This document shows positions 11,818-24,227 of a stretch of 64,000 bases of DNA, piece by piece. The stretch comes from Pontederia crassipes (lineage: Eukaryota; Streptophyta; Magnoliopsida; Commelinales; Pontederiaceae). Position numbers and translations under genes: made by a program. Numbering within the stretch: the stretch's first letter is position 1; every line of letters starts with the position of its first letter. The stretch covers positions 59,478,203-59,542,202 of the forward strand of contig CM060187.1 in assembly GCA_030549335.1 (NCBI GenBank). The letters are read 5' to 3'. A model generated the notes under the pieces. The model was given only the letters and a program-made list of their open reading frames with translations. It was not told where the DNA came from and did not search any database.

Positions 11818-12239
11818 ATCTCGGATATTGGGTGTAAGGTTAATTAAGTCTGATCGACATTATTAATTAGTAAAACTGTGTTGATGGATTCTAATTTGAA
11901 TTAAATATCATTAATATAGATGCTAAAAGTAATACATAAGAGTTTTTATCACCGTGATCAATGGTGCAACATGCTCAAATGAATTTCTTTGCACCATTAG
12001 ATGATCATTTTGTTCCATGGAGTTTTATTTAAATAATAAAGGATATAATTTATATCCTTCATTGAGGATGGCCCTTCGTCCATCCCCCGGCCGTCGGATA
12101 CGGATACGATGACCACCTTATTTTTGTGCAATTCAATAAGGAACGAAGGCCCAAATCACTAAAGGGCGCCCCGATTCACTAAAGGGGAGTGCGGTTCAGG
12201 GGTTCGAAATCGCCACCGCCAATGAACACCTCTTCGACG

Positions 12240-12905
12240 ATTTAGTTCCCTTGACTCGTGAAGGCAACGGATCTCTTCAGCGCTGCCAATGTACCACCCT
12301 CCGATGAAGACCTGGGGGAGGTTAATGTGCTGTCACCGTTGGCCTAGGGTCCCCTTGAGCTCCGTGGAAGCCGGAGTCCATGGATAGGCCATGCTCGTTG
12401 ACGGCCACATGGAAGTCGTTGAGGATGGAACGGATGGCGCAGCAATCCTCGAAGGTCCTCCGGACAATGCGGAGGGAGGTGTAGTAGACAATGATCCGGC
12501 AGTCGGAGGGGTTAGGAGGGAGTGGAGGATCAGAGCGCGCGGTTGGTAGCGGAGGTGACGCGGACCCTGGGGAAGATGCGACGGGCGAACAACATCGAAG
12601 GGGCGGACGCCGAGGAGACAGCGGTGCAGAAGGGCTCGTCGGCGCCATGGAGGATGAGGGACTAGACATCCTTGAGGGTGCAGACGGAGAAGGATGGGTG
12701 CAAGGAAGCAGGAAGGTAGATCCTTCATGGATGGCAGTGGACATAGAGGAGTTTCGCCGGTGGAGCTTGACCCACACGGTGGCCATAACCATCACCGCCC
12801 TTCTTGATGTACCACTTCCGGCTACCGCAGCACATGCCACACAGAAGGAAGGGCACGCCCCGATAGCTCTCGCAGGCCATAGGTGCGCCACCCCCCGATA
12901 AGGCA
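12240..12905 (-). pseudogene. Captured glutaredoxin-like gene fragment, copy B
   Basis: The - strand encodes a stretch starting IIVYYTSLRIVRRTFEDC and then AIRSILNDFHVAVNEHGLSM, followed after a frame change by LPQVFIGGWYIGSAEEI and a LHESREL segment. This matches the plant glutaredoxin-like proteins related to Arabidopsis At5g39865, which have a thioredoxin-fold Grx domain without the classical CPYC site. A Pro/Ser-rich N-terminal part precedes the domain, as in that family. The reading frame is shifted between the two blocks and the copy ends inside the MULE terminal repeat, so it is broken. It is the downstream copy of the tandem pair. Confidence 0.65.
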
Positions 12906-13440
12906 CTTCAGTTTCCTTGACTCGTGAAGACGACGGATATCTATCAACGCCACCAATGTACCACCCTCCGATGAAGACCTAGGGGAGGTTGATGTGTCAT
13001 CGACATCGCCCAAGATCCCCTTGAGCTCCGTGAGAAAGCCAGAGACCATGAATAGGTCATGCTCATCGGCGGAAGCTGCGGAGGATGGAGCGGATGGTGC
13101 AGCAGTCCTCCGGATGATGCGGAGGGAGGTGTAGTAGACGATGATCCAATGGAAGGGAAGAAGGGAGCAAGGGATTAGAGCACGCAGATGGCGACGAAGG
13201 CGACGTGAACCTGTGGAATACACGATGAGTCAATGACGTCGAAGGGGTGGACGCCGAGGAGACAACAAAGCAAAAGGGTGTGTCGGCGTCGTTGAGGATG
13301 AGGGATTGGATGTCCTTGAGGGCGTGGAGGGAGAAGGAGGGTGCGGGGAAGGAGGTAGGTAGTCGACGGTGGTGGACATAGAGGAGTTCTGATGGTGGAG
13401 CTTAACCCACGGGGGCCATCGGCGATATGAGACACTAACT
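12780..13440 (-). pseudogene. Captured glutaredoxin-like gene fragment, copy A
   Basis: The upstream tandem copy on the - strand. It contains IIVYYTSLRIIRRT, a deletion relative to copy B, and then a DVDD/LHESRKLK region spread over several frames. At its downstream end (about 12780-12870) another frame reads VPFLLCGMCCGSRKWY. This resembles the Cys-rich C-terminal segment of the same glutaredoxin-like family and is missing from copy B. Frameshifts make it noncoding. The two copies share the sequence around the LPQVFIGGWY segment (12285-12345 versus 12950-13010). Confidence 0.55.
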
Positions 13441-13679
13441 GGTACGAATCCCCAAATTTGAACCAGACATCCCTTTAGTGAATTGCGCCTTCGTTCCTTA
13501 GTGAACCGTACAAAAATAAGGCGATTGTCAGATCCACATCCGATGGCTTTGGATGGGCAGAGATCATCCTCAGGGGGAGGATATACATTAGATCTTTATA
13601 TAAATATGATGATGATCTTTGACGTCAAACCAAACCAATTAGATGATCATTAGGCATATCATGTATTTGAAAAATGCAT

Positions 13680-14480
13680 GATAAATTATACAAATTATCA
13701 TTTAATTTTGGGTATGATAGCTAAATGGTCCTCCAACTTCACTTGTACCTAGATTATTCTCAAAAAAAAATTCACACGTCATCCTCTTGATCGCCAATAG
13801 CCAATTCTCGATTACACTACTGACATGACATAAAAAATGATATATATATAATAATAATAACATAAAAACTAATAAAACAAAGAGACGACAACCTAATAGC
13901 TATCGCCTCTCGTCGATGACAAAATAAGGGGTCCCGACACCCCTTTCCTCTTCGGCAACGGAGAGGAGAGGGAAAGGGACATCGCCCATTTTTTCCTCTC
14001 TCTCGTGCTCGTCGGCGCTCAAGATAGGAAAAGGGAGGCCAGAGGTATCAATCTCCATTCTCTCTCGCGCGCGTCAACAAGAGCACGCAAGAAAGAAGAG
14101 GGCGTCGGCTCCCGGGCGTCTCGCGTGCTCACTAGCGTGTGAGAAAAGACTATCTCACGCGCGCACAAGAGAAGAGGGGCGTTGGCCCCCTAGCGTCGAT
14201 GAGCTTGTAGGCGGGAGGGGGGATGAGAGGAGAGAGGAAGGGCTATTGACCTTCTTAATTGGTCTTTGGTTGCCATTTTTTTTATTTTTAAATAATATTT
14301 TGTTATATATTTATATTAATTATTATTTTTCTTGCACCACGATAGTAGTGTAATTGATAAATTGACTATTGACGTCCGGGAGGACGATGCAGGTAAAAAG
14401 AATAAAAAATAGTTTAATTATAAATTAAAATTAGGCAACCGTTTAAATATTGTCCATGAGCTATCATTCTTATAATTTAC
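13680..14480. mobile_element. Small MULE, complete
   Basis: Terminal inverted repeats of about 150 bases with the same motifs as the partial copy at 2020. The body is GC-rich, with GAGAGGAGAGGG and GGCGTCGGC repeats (13880-14260). An imperfect direct repeat TTGAAAAATGCAT (13667-13679) and TTGAAAAAATGCAT (14481-14494) flanks the ends and may be the target duplication. It is longer than the usual 9 bp. No coding capacity is recognised. Confidence 0.6.
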
Positions 14481-14494
14481 TTGAAAAAATGCAT

Positions 14495-15413
14495 TACCAG
14501 ATAAAGAAGAAATATTAAATAAAGACGAGAATAAAGTAATGAACCAAAAACAAATTATTGCAATAGATGTATACGTGTAAATTAATTCTTGTAAATAAGT
14601 TGTTGCATTCTAGATCTACACTTTCATTAAATTCAAAACAAAAGGAAGAAAAGTAACAATGAAAAAAAAAAGAAAGAAATTGTGGTGGAAGGAGGAATTT
14701 ATGCATTGCGCATAATTTAATATATATTTTGTGAAGACATTTTTCTTTTCCGAATAACCATTCCTATGAAAATGATAAACATGTAAAAGTTATCGAAAGA
14801 AAATCGCAGTTTTTTTCTCTTTGCAAAGAATTTATTGTCAATTTTGAGTTTCGAATAATAAATAAACCACCCAAAAAAATAGCAATTTCAGACCATTTTG
14901 ACGAATTTTCTTTCTTTAAAGAAATCATCAATATTTCACTCGAGCAATGACCTGAATTCAGATATATTTAAAATTTTTCCTAAACGTTATATATCTTTAA
15001 TTTTTTTATTGTGACTGAGTTAAGAAAATAGTGAGTGCGAATATAAGTTTTTTTATCAGTTATTACCGTCATAAAATGGAAATAATAATAATACATTACT
15101 AAATTTTGCACGTGTTGAATAATTGTATTTCGTCTTCAATCTTTAAAATAGCCAAATGGAAGCTTAACAGAGCAACTCCCAGGATACGGCGCCGCTGCCT
15201 CACATCCCCTTCGCCTGTTCCCCTGCGATTCGGAGCACTTTTCATCCCTAGGAGGAAGTTGATTTCCTCGAAAGGTCACTTTTTTAGTCCATTCTTCGCG
15301 TTGTCCTCTACGAAATCTGACGGGAAAGCGCAATTTTTCCTACGAATTCTTCTGAATATTTGCAGATTAGGGCTTCGAGCACCGAAAGGAGGAACGTTTA
15401 GGTGGAAGAGAGG
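14495..15413. other. Upstream region of the acetylornithine aminotransferase gene
   Basis: AT-rich until about 15100, then GC-richer sequence that probably holds the promoter and leader of the gene starting at 15414. No definite TATA box can be assigned. Confidence 0.35.
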
Positions 15414-18400
15414 ATGAACTCCCTCCAATCTCTGCACGCTTGTTCGGTTTATTCGTCGATTGATCTGCGGCGGGACTTCTCGCGCCAAAAAAGGAGAAAT
15501 TTAACGCATGGGGTTCGTCCTTTGCGAGTTTCTTCGAGTCTCGTGTCGGAATCGCAGCAGAAGATGGCGGCCGCGGCGCCGGCGAAGCCTGTTTCGAAGG
15601 AGAGCAGTGAGGTGATGGAGACAGAGAGAAATGTGTTAGTCGGGACCTACGCACGAGCTCCGGTGGTTTTCCAGAGTGGCAAGGGGTGCAAGCTCTACGA
15701 TGTGGACGGGAAGGAGTACCTGGACATGACGGCCGGGATCGCGGTCAATTCACTCGGGCACGGGGATCCAGACTGGGTTCAGGCAGTCGTGGAGCAGGCG
15801 AACACCCTCGCTCATGTCAGCAATGTGTATTACTCTACTCCGCAGGTAAACATTTTTTTTTTTTGTGGGTGGGGTACGCCGTAAGCTTATTCCAAAATAC
15901 TACATTGGCGACTCGTATGATTAAATGTTGTAAACGAATGGTAAGTACTGAGTACAAACATTTACTTAGCTACCTTGCTTGCAATGTGAAGCAGAACTTC
16001 TTACTTCTCACTTTTTACCAGGAATGACCAATCATCCATGTACGTTAAAGATGAGAAAAATGTACATATAGAGTAGAGAAACAATAATAGGCAATGTGAT
16101 GTACAATATTATCAGCATCTCTCCTCAGAATATAGTGTTGTGTTGCATCAATTCAGATTTTTATGAAATTTAATGCTGTCAAGAAAATGATTTTTGCTCT
16201 CCTGACTGAAAAAGGTTGTCAAAATTGCTCTATTGTGGGTTGATAGTTGTGGACTGCTGTTTATATTTCGAGCTTAACCTGATTGATAAGCATCCCCCCA
16301 TGAACTGACATGAGATCCAAGCAATCTAGATTCTGCAGTCGCATTTCTAACATGCTGATATGAAATTGCTGTAGCAATCAAAGTATTTTGTGTAATTCTC
16401 CTGTGAACAGATTAACAGAAATCTTCTAAAAAAGATAAACAGAAATAGTTTGTATCATTCTTTTTGTCTATGTTGATTCTTTTTGTGTTTTTTTTTTGTC
16501 TCTCGTGATGTTCTCTCTCATTCCAGTCAAAGTCTGACATGTGCTTAATATAAAATACTAATTTTAGACCAAGATATTAGCTTACTGTTGTGTTGCAAAC
16601 CACATAGGTTAGGATAAACTTTGCTTCTGGCTAAGTATTTTTCAGGAAATTTAGTTATCCAAGCAGTTCTATAAGTAAACACATGAATTGCATCCCTCCG
16701 CATTTTACATTTGAAATATTTTAATGCCTGTAATAACATCATTATGATAGTTGTCAAAAAGTTTCAATAAAGAAGTAACAATGTTCGTTAAATAAGACTC
16801 AAAGAGCTAGTAGATGACTAACACAACTATCTATTCATCCTTTCTCTCTTTGAAAGGAGAAAAAAAGAGGAGAAAACACTGGAACTGAAAACATTATGCA
16901 TTTGTCAGATTCTTGTTTCTTCTCAGTTTGTGTTAGGTACTTCCACTTTTTGCATCACAAATCTTAAAGAGATAAAATGATACACTAGATTGATTTCATT
17001 CATAGCCTATGGATTTTTATGCTAAATTTAAAAGTTAATTAGGAACATGGCATTCATGATATATCACTCTGTAGGTGGAACTAGGAAAGCGCCTTGTAGA
17101 ATGTTCTTTTGCAGATCGTGTTTTCTTCACTAACTCGGGAACAGAAGCAAATGAGGCAGCCATAAAGTTTTCTAGGAAATTTCAAAGGTTTTCACATGCT
17201 GATGAGAAACATCCTGCCACAGAGTTCATTGCCTTCACCAATAGTTTTCATGGGAGGACTATGGGTGCACTTGCCTTGACGAGTAAAGAGCACTACAGGA
17301 CTCCTTTTGAACCTGTCATGCCTGGGGTCACATTCCTAGAATATGGCAACAGTGAGAAGGCAAAGGAAATTATTAAAGCTGGTAAAACTGCCGCAGTTTT
17401 CGTGGAACCTATTCAGGGTGAAGGTGGAATATATAGTGCTACAAAGGACTTCTTACAGACTCTCCGTGCTGCCTGTGATGACACTGGAACTCTTTTAGTT
17501 TTTGACGAGGTATGTGGACTAGTTTCTCTCTAAGTAGATCCCTTCTTTTTTCACCAGCATAGTTTGATGGTTTCTTTTTTTCGTCAACTAACATTTGGTG
17601 GTTACTTGCTGTATATTTCATTTGGCATGTAAACTATGTTGTCAATGTTTTCCCCATGTGATATTTGCTAATGGCCCTGTTTTCTATTTATCAAGCAAAA
17701 ACATGGGAAATACTCTTGAACATAATGGTGATGTATACTGTTGGTTAGGGAAATTTCAGTGCTTCTTTTTTTACCTTTTTTTCAACTCCATTTTGTGCAT
17801 GATGTCATCCTGGACAATGACTCTTCCACCCGCAATATAGTTTTGTGATTTCTGCATTGATCTTCTCATTTGCTTTTGTGTGTGGTCGCTATTAGCTCTC
17901 CGTTGTGCTCAAGTAGTGATATTTTTCTCTCTTAATCACAGGTGCAGTGTGGTTTAGGTCGGACAGGGCATCTGTGGGCTTATGAGGCTTTTGATGTTCA
18001 ACCGGATATAATGACCCTTGCAAAGCCCCTTGCGGGTGGCCTACCGATTGGTGTTGTTCTCACCACTGAAAAGGTTGCAGCAGCCATAAGCTCTGGGGAC
18101 CATGGTAGCACATTTGCTGGCAGTCCTCTTGTATGCCGTGCTGCCCTTGCTGTTCTGAAAAAAATTCAGGAACCAAATTTCCTAGCCAGTGTGAGAGCAA
18201 AGGGAACCTATTTGAAAGGGCTGCTCCAGAAACTGATAGCAAACCCACATGTGAAAGAAATACGCGGCCTGGGACTTATAGTAGGAATTGAGCTGGATGT
18301 TCCGGCTTCTCCCCTGGTCGATGCTTGCCGAGATGCTGGGCTTTTGGTGCTGACGGCTGGGAAGGGGAATGTTGTAAGGCTGGTACCTCCATTGACAATA

Positions 18401-18478
18401 TCTGAGAAGGAGCTTGAACAAGCAGTTGAGATCATAAGCCAATGTTTGCCCGTCCTTGATGGGAACACCTCCAAGTAG
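15414..18478 (+). CDS. Acetylornithine aminotransferase, chloroplastic/mitochondrial
   Basis: Transfers the amino group between N-acetylornithine and 2-oxoglutarate in arginine synthesis, using PLP, in the organelle. Exons 15414-15845, 17075-17509 and 17942-18478 join in phase 0 to give 467 aa, close to Arabidopsis WIN1/TUP5 (At1g80600). The first ~60 residues are Ser/Arg-rich and acid-poor, as expected for a transit peptide. Class-III aminotransferase landmarks are present: [46 protein letters not shown] across the exon 2/3 junction, and the PLP lysine in [13 protein letters not shown] (about K317). The ATG at 15414 was chosen over an in-frame GTG four codons upstream. All splice sites are GT/AG and no break is seen. 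Identification is secure; whether the enzyme goes to plastid, mitochondrion or both is not shown. Confidence 0.95.
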
Positions 18479-19384
18479 TCAACATTGTTACTGTATCCAT
18501 CCTCCAAGGATATGCACTACATTTGACATGTTCAAAATGCAATGCAAGAATGACAAGAACTTTCCACTTCTTGCAGAATAAAGAGTTGTATTGATAGTTA
18601 TAATGCAATGGTGTTCCAGGTATTAATTAATGGGAACGTAAAAGGCCCTCATTTGCTCATTTCAACAACAAAAAAATATTCCGTGCATAGTCTTTAATCA
18701 ATGATCTTATCCAGGAAAGTCGCAAACTTCCTCGTGGAATCATGTATTTGTGCATTTTGCTCATTCTCCTCGTAAGAACTATGCAATAACTACTTCCTCA
18801 AGCCTATGCAATAAATTGAGCATCATATTGAAGAATTTAAGAAACAAAGTGGAGCAAAAGCAGTAACTGAATAAATATAAGTGGAGCAAATATAATAATA
18901 TTTGAATAAATGCTACTTGTCCTGGTAAAACAAAGGACAAACTCGTAAAGAGTAGGAGCCAGAGAAATTAGTGAATAATTCAATTGTTATCTCATGTATC
19001 GGGGTCTTCATAAATTGTATAGATATGTGCAACACATGTTATTTTACTAGGCTAATTTAATATTAGCATTTGATTAACACGTAGCTTTCCCCGTCATTCT
19101 CTGCTAATACTTACATTCTGGCTTCTTAATTAAGCATCTGCACTGCACTCAAGTTGTGAACTAATTAACTTAACGAATCGTCTTGATTGTATTTCTGACT
19201 GCAATATTTCAACAACTATAATTTTGCATAGCGGTTTGAGTAGTAAACAATTTGCAAAAGATTGCGTCTTCTGCCATTGCCGTTGACTTCAAGAAAAGGC
19301 TCTCTCTCGCTCTCTGTCTCTCTCTCTCAAGCAGGAGTTAAGAAAGGACAGCAAGCATGCATGGAATTAAGCACTCAATTGGTC
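18479..19384. other. 3' flank and intergenic spacer
   Basis: Holds the 3' UTR of the aminotransferase gene and AT-rich spacer, with a short CT-rich run near 19305-19330. No further gene was recognised before the retrotransposon. Confidence 0.4.
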
Positions 19385-19389
19385 AGGGT

Positions 19390-19811
19390 TGTTAGAGAGG
19401 GATCGCACGAAATTCAGAAGAATGCGAAGAGGAAAAATGGCGGCGGCTCTTTGTTATAGAATAACGATGATTACAAGGATGTGTCTCTGTTTAAACTCTA
19501 GGGAGTTTATATAGGCACTCCCTTTGACAGATGATAGGAATTACATACGGACTGAGACTCTAAATAAATTCCCTAAAATTAGGACACATATCACGTGATA
19601 AGGAAATAAATCAAATCCGAATCACATACAGAATACCTCTAAAAAAATTTCGCTCAAGGGGCTCCGTCCCCTTGTAACCCCCGCAGGGGATCCCCCCTTG
19701 ACCCCCCACAGGCTCACTGATCGGACAGCGAGACCCTCGTAGAAGAATTTTGCTGAAGCGTCTGACTATATAGGGGGACTAACTGGGTTCAGATTCAAGG
19801 CATTATTAACA
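19390..19811 (-). repeat. 3' LTR of the copia element
   Basis: Matches 23791-24227 over its full length apart from substitutions and small gaps, including a ~12-base gap near its left end. Starts TGTTAGAGAGG and ends ATTAACA on the + strand. Confidence 0.93.
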
Positions 19812-19885
19812 AATCTTCACCTTGACTTGAAACATCTTCAGAGCACAAAAGCACGCCACGCCGCCGCCAGTCTCATCTTGAACTA

Positions 19886-22876
19886 TTACCAAGTATTTAT
19901 GTTAAGTAAGTCCAAACAATGTTGAAACTTGCCATAAGGAACAGATTTGATGAACATATCAGCTGGATTGTCTTCGGTGCCAATCTTCTTTACCTTCTTC
20001 TCAGTGCGGATAAAGTGATATCTGACATCAATGTGTTTGGTTCTTTCATGATGTACTTGATCCTTGGCTAAACATATTGCACTCAGACAATAACAGTGCA
20101 CTATAGCCTGCTCCTGATATAATCCGAGATCTCCAACTAAGCCTTTTAACCAGATGTCTTTCTTGGCAGCTTCTGTCAGTGTCATGTATTCAGTCTCTGT
20201 GGTGGACAATGTAACTGATGGCTGAAGTGTAGCCTTCCAACTAATAACTGAACTGTCCAAAGTGAAAACATAGCCTGTCATAGATCGTCTTCCATCAACA
20301 TCTTCAGCATAATCTGAATCTGAGTACCCTGCAACCAAACGCTATTTAACATTTCTGTAGATGAGGTCAATATCAGATGTTCCTCTCAGATACCGAAAAA
20401 TTCGCTTCACTGCTTGTCAGTGCTCCTTTCTTGGATCGCTCATGAATCTGCTGACAACACTGACTGCATGAGCAATGTCCGCTTGTGCAAATCATGGCAT
20501 ACATCAGACTTCCAACTGCACTAACATATGGAACCCGAGACATGTACTCATTTTCTGCTTCTGACTTTGATGCGAAGACAACAGAAAGATGAACATTTGT
20601 AGCTGATGGAGTATTCAAAGGCTTCGCTCCAGACATTCCAAACCTGGATAAAATCTTCTCAATATAATTTTTCTGATATAAGAAAAGTTTACCCTGTGCG
20701 CGATCCCTTAGAATTTTCACCCCCAGAATCTTCTGTGCTGCACCAAGATCCTTCATGTCGAATTCTGCACTGAGGAGCTTCTTCAGATTCTGAATGTCTG
20801 TCATGTCTCTGGCAGCAATAAGCATATCATCAACATACAAGAGCAAATAGATGGTGGAGTCGTCCTTCACCTTCTTGTGATATACACAACAATCATAGGG
20901 ACTTCGACTGAATCCCTTACTGATCATGAAGCTATCGAACCTCTTGTACCATTGTCTAGGAGACTGCTTCAAGTCATACAGAGATTTCTTCAGACTGCAA
21001 ACTTGATTCTCCTTTCTTGAAATGGAGAATCTCTCTGGTTGGCTCATAAGAATGTCTTCTTCAAGTTCTCCATGGAGGAAAGCAGTCTTCACATCTAGTT
21101 GCTTGAGCTCTAGATTCTGATGTGCTACAAGAGCAAGTAGCACCCTGATAGAAGTATGTCTGACAACAGGTGAGAATATCTCATTGTAGTCTACACCTTC
21201 TTTCTGACTATAACCTTTAGCAACCAGTCGTGCTTTGTATCTCGTGCCTTCAACTGCTGGAATTCCTGCTTTCTTCTTGACCAACTCCCACGTCTAATTC
21301 TTGTGAAGAGATTTCATCTCCTCACTCATAGCAGCGATCCACTGTCCAGATTCGACACATGTGACGACATCCCTATAAGAGGACGGCTCCAGGGACTCCA
21401 CCTCTTCAGCTACTTGTAGTGCATAAGCAACCATGTCCTCGAAACCATATCGCTTAGGAGGACACATTTCTCTGCGAGGACGTCTAACAGCAATTGACTC
21501 CTCTTTAGGTTGCTCATCAGATTCTTCACATTCTGGTTCTGCTTCTTGATATGATCCTTCAGCATCATTCTCAGTTGGAGTGATTTCAACCTCCACCTGT
21601 TTACTGACACTCTCTTCAGCATCCACCTTCAACTGAAGCATTGATGCTTCGTCAAATGTTACGCTTCTGCTGTGGATGACTTTGTGTTCTGAAGGAGACC
21701 AGATTCTGTAGCCCTTCACTCCTGCACCATATCCCATGAACACATCTTCTTTGGCCCTTGACTCCAATTTCCCTTCACTGACGTGATAGTATGTTGGACA
21801 ACCAAAAACTTTCAGACAGGTATAATCAGCAGGATTTTCTGACCATACTTCAGTTAGATTCTTGAGATCAATCGCAGTCGATGGACTTCGATTCACCAAG
21901 TAACAAGTTGTGTTAACAGCTTCAGCCCAGAATGTCCTATTCAGGCCAGCGTTAGAGAGCATGCACCCTGCCCTCTCCAGAAGTGTCATGTTCATTCGTT
22001 CTGCAACTCTATTCTGCTGTGGAGTATTCCTGACTGTGCGATGTCTGGCAATGCCTTCATCTTTACAGAACTGGTCAAATTCAGCAGAACAGAACTCCAA
22101 ACCATTGTCAGTGCGAAGACGCTTCACTTTCTTCGACGTCTGATTTTCCACCAGAACCTTCCACTGCTTGAAGGCCTTGAAGGACTCACTCTTGTGTTTC
22201 ATCATGAATACCCAAGTCATCCTCGAGTAGTCATCAATTACAAATAGGAAGTACCTCGCACCTCCTAATGATGGAACACGAGAGGGACCCGACAATCGGC
22301 GTGGATGTAGTCAAGTGTCGCCTTCGTCCTGTGCACTGCCTTGCCAAACTGAGACATTCGCTGTTTGCCGAATACGCAGTGCTTGCAGAAGTTAATTTCA
22401 GATATCTTCTTCTCTCCTAGAAGACCTCGTTTGCTGAGGATATTCATCCCGTTCTGACTCATATGCCCAAGCCGCATGTGCCACAGCCTGGACCTATCTG
22501 ATTCGGATGAACTAGTCATTGCAGCAACGTTAGAGACTGTCTTGCCTTGTAATACATACAAGGACTTCTGTCTGACTCCCTTCAGAACCATAGCATCACC
22601 CTTCATGACTGTGAGGATGCCTCTAGCAGCATTGATCTGACATCCTTTAGAGTTGAGGACTTCAAGTGATATCAAATTCTTCTTCAGTTGCGGAACATGG
22701 CGGACATCTGTCAGCGTCCTCACAAGATTGTCATGAGTCCTGATCTGCACAGAACCGATCCCAATTATCTGACAGACTGCATCGTTGCCCATGATGACGT
22801 TTCCACCATCAATCTTCTGATAAGTTGAGAACCACTCTTTAGTCGGAGTCATATGATAGGAACACCCCGAATCCAA
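19886..22876 (-). pseudogene. copia pol pseudogene (PR, INT, RT, RNase H)
   Basis: Segments read in order on the - strand. 22876-22265: retropepsin active site DSGCSYHMT, then the GAG-pre-integrase HHCC zinc region (LWHMRLGHMS...CKHCVFGK). 22295-21294: integrase core with FVIDDYSRMTWVF, LRTDNGLEF and TPQQNRVAERMN. 21284-20373: reverse transcriptase with KARLVAKGYSQKEG, LDVKTAFLHGEL and YVDDM. 20338-19886: RNase H with [22 protein letters not shown] and HIDVRYHF. Breaks: an in-frame TGA just before the protease site, a frameshift near 22.28 kb, a TAG near 21.29 kb, a frameshift near 20.42 kb and a TAG near 20.34 kb. It cannot make a full polyprotein. Confidence 0.92.
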
Positions 22877-22879
22877 AAC

Positions 22880-23683
22880 TCAACTATCTGCCAGACATCC
22901 TTGATCAGAAGCAGCCAGAACCAAATCATCTTCGGAATTCTCAATTTTCTGTGCCACCGCAACGACGGAGGCCTTCTTCTTCTTCGGACAATCCTTCTTC
23001 CAATGGCCTGGTTCCTTGCAGTAATTACAGATGTCTTTCGTAGTGATTTTCTTCTTCTTCGACTTGGATTTCTTCGAATTCGAGGACTGTCCCTTCTCTA
23101 TGGTCGATATCAAACCCGCGGCCTGAGTCTCTGCAGAATTTTCAGATGCTCTATGCCGAAGTTCACGAGTATGGAGACTCAATCTTACTTCTTCCAGACT
23201 TATAGTTTCATTTTCGATAATCATAGACTGAACGAAGTTCTCATATGATGGAGGAAGCGAAACTAATAGAATTATGGCAGCATCTTCATCCTCGATCTTA
23301 ACATCGATATTTCTGAGTTCCATCAACAAAGAATTTAACTGATCAAATGTTCCTTCAGAGGGGTACCTTCCTGCATGCAGAGAGAGAACAGACGTTGCTT
23401 CAACAGCAACTTGTTGGTGAGAGATTTCGTCATATATAGACTCTCGAGTCTCAACCACAGACCGGCTGCCTTTTCTTCATCTGCGACCTCGATTATCACC
23501 TCATCCGCCAGACACAACAGAATCATCGAGTGCGTCTTCTCCTCCTGTGCCGCCAAAGTTGTGAGGTCGATCTCCTTTTCTTTGCCCTTCGAGTCTTCCT
23601 CCTTTGGCTTGTTCTTCTACACGTTTGAGAGCGACGCCCAGACTCCTTGTTGCTTTAAAAGCGTCCGCATCTTGATCTGCCAT
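22880..23683 (-). pseudogene. copia gag pseudogene with zinc knuckle
   Basis: Three overlapping frame segments on the - strand (from 23683, 23556 and 23458) resemble the UBN2-type copia gag. They end in a CCHC knuckle CNYCKEPGHWKKDC and a Lys-rich tract. Frame changes near 23.55 and 23.36 kb break it. It reads on toward the protease through an in-frame TGA (near 22880), so gag and pol were originally one polyprotein. Confidence 0.88.
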
Positions 23684-23774
23684 AACCTGAAACTGTTCCT
23701 ACCGTTGAACTTCTCCACGCTCACGTTGTGCGACGACATCTCTCTGCTGATCGAGAATCGTTGACAAACCATAA

Positions 23775-23787
23775 GGCTCTAATACCA
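23775..23787 (-). other. Primer-binding site of the copia element
   Basis: TGGTATTAGAGCC on the - strand, three bases inside the 5' LTR. It matches the initiator-Met tRNA 3' end complement (TGGTATCAGAGC) with one mismatch. Confidence 0.85.
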
Positions 23788-23790
23788 GTT

Positions 23791-24227
23791 TGTTACGAAA
23801 AGAGGGACAGAGGGATCGCAAGAAATATAGAAGAACGCGAAGAGGAAAAACGACGGCGGCTCTTTGTTATGGAATAACGATGATTACAAGGATTTAGACC
23901 TTAGGGAGTTTATATAGGCAATCCCTTTGACAGATGATAGAAATTACATACGGACTGAGACTCTAAATAAATCCCCTGAAACTAGGATACATATATCGTG
24001 ATAAGGAAATAAATTAAATCCGAATCACATACAGAATAACTCTAAAAATTTTTCGTTCATGGGACTCCGCCCCCTTGCAACCCCCGCAAGGGGGGATTCC
24101 CCTGCATCCTCCCTTGACCCCCCACAGACTCGCTGACCAGACAGCGAGATCCCCGTAGGAGAATTCTGCTGAAGCGTCTGACTATGTAGGAAGACCAACT
24201 GGGTTCAAATTTAAAATATTATTAACA
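23791..24227 (-). repeat. 5' LTR of the copia element
   Basis: Right-hand LTR, starting TGTTACGAAA and ending ATTAACA on the + strand, directly followed by the TSD AGGGT. Confidence 0.93.

Larger units (their letters stand above)
12042..13594. mobile_element. Pack-MULE carrying glutaredoxin-like gene fragments
   Basis: Terminal inverted repeats of about 150 bases bound the element, from GATATAAT at the left and GATCTAAT (inverted) at the right. They share TATATCC, CATCGGAT-like, CCTTATTTTTGT and AAGGAACGAAGG stretches. A candidate degenerate 9-bp TSD is TTTAAATAA at the left and TTTATATAA at the right, one mismatch; the left copy sits five bases outside the apparent end, so the boundary is approximate. 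Between the repeats, on the - strand, lie two tandem copies of sequence encoding a glutaredoxin-domain protein. No transposase was seen. Confidence 0.7.

Noticed and set aside
15402..15413. Upstream GTG as the start of the aminotransferase
   Set aside because: Nuclear plant genes start at ATG; the ATG at 15414 is in frame.
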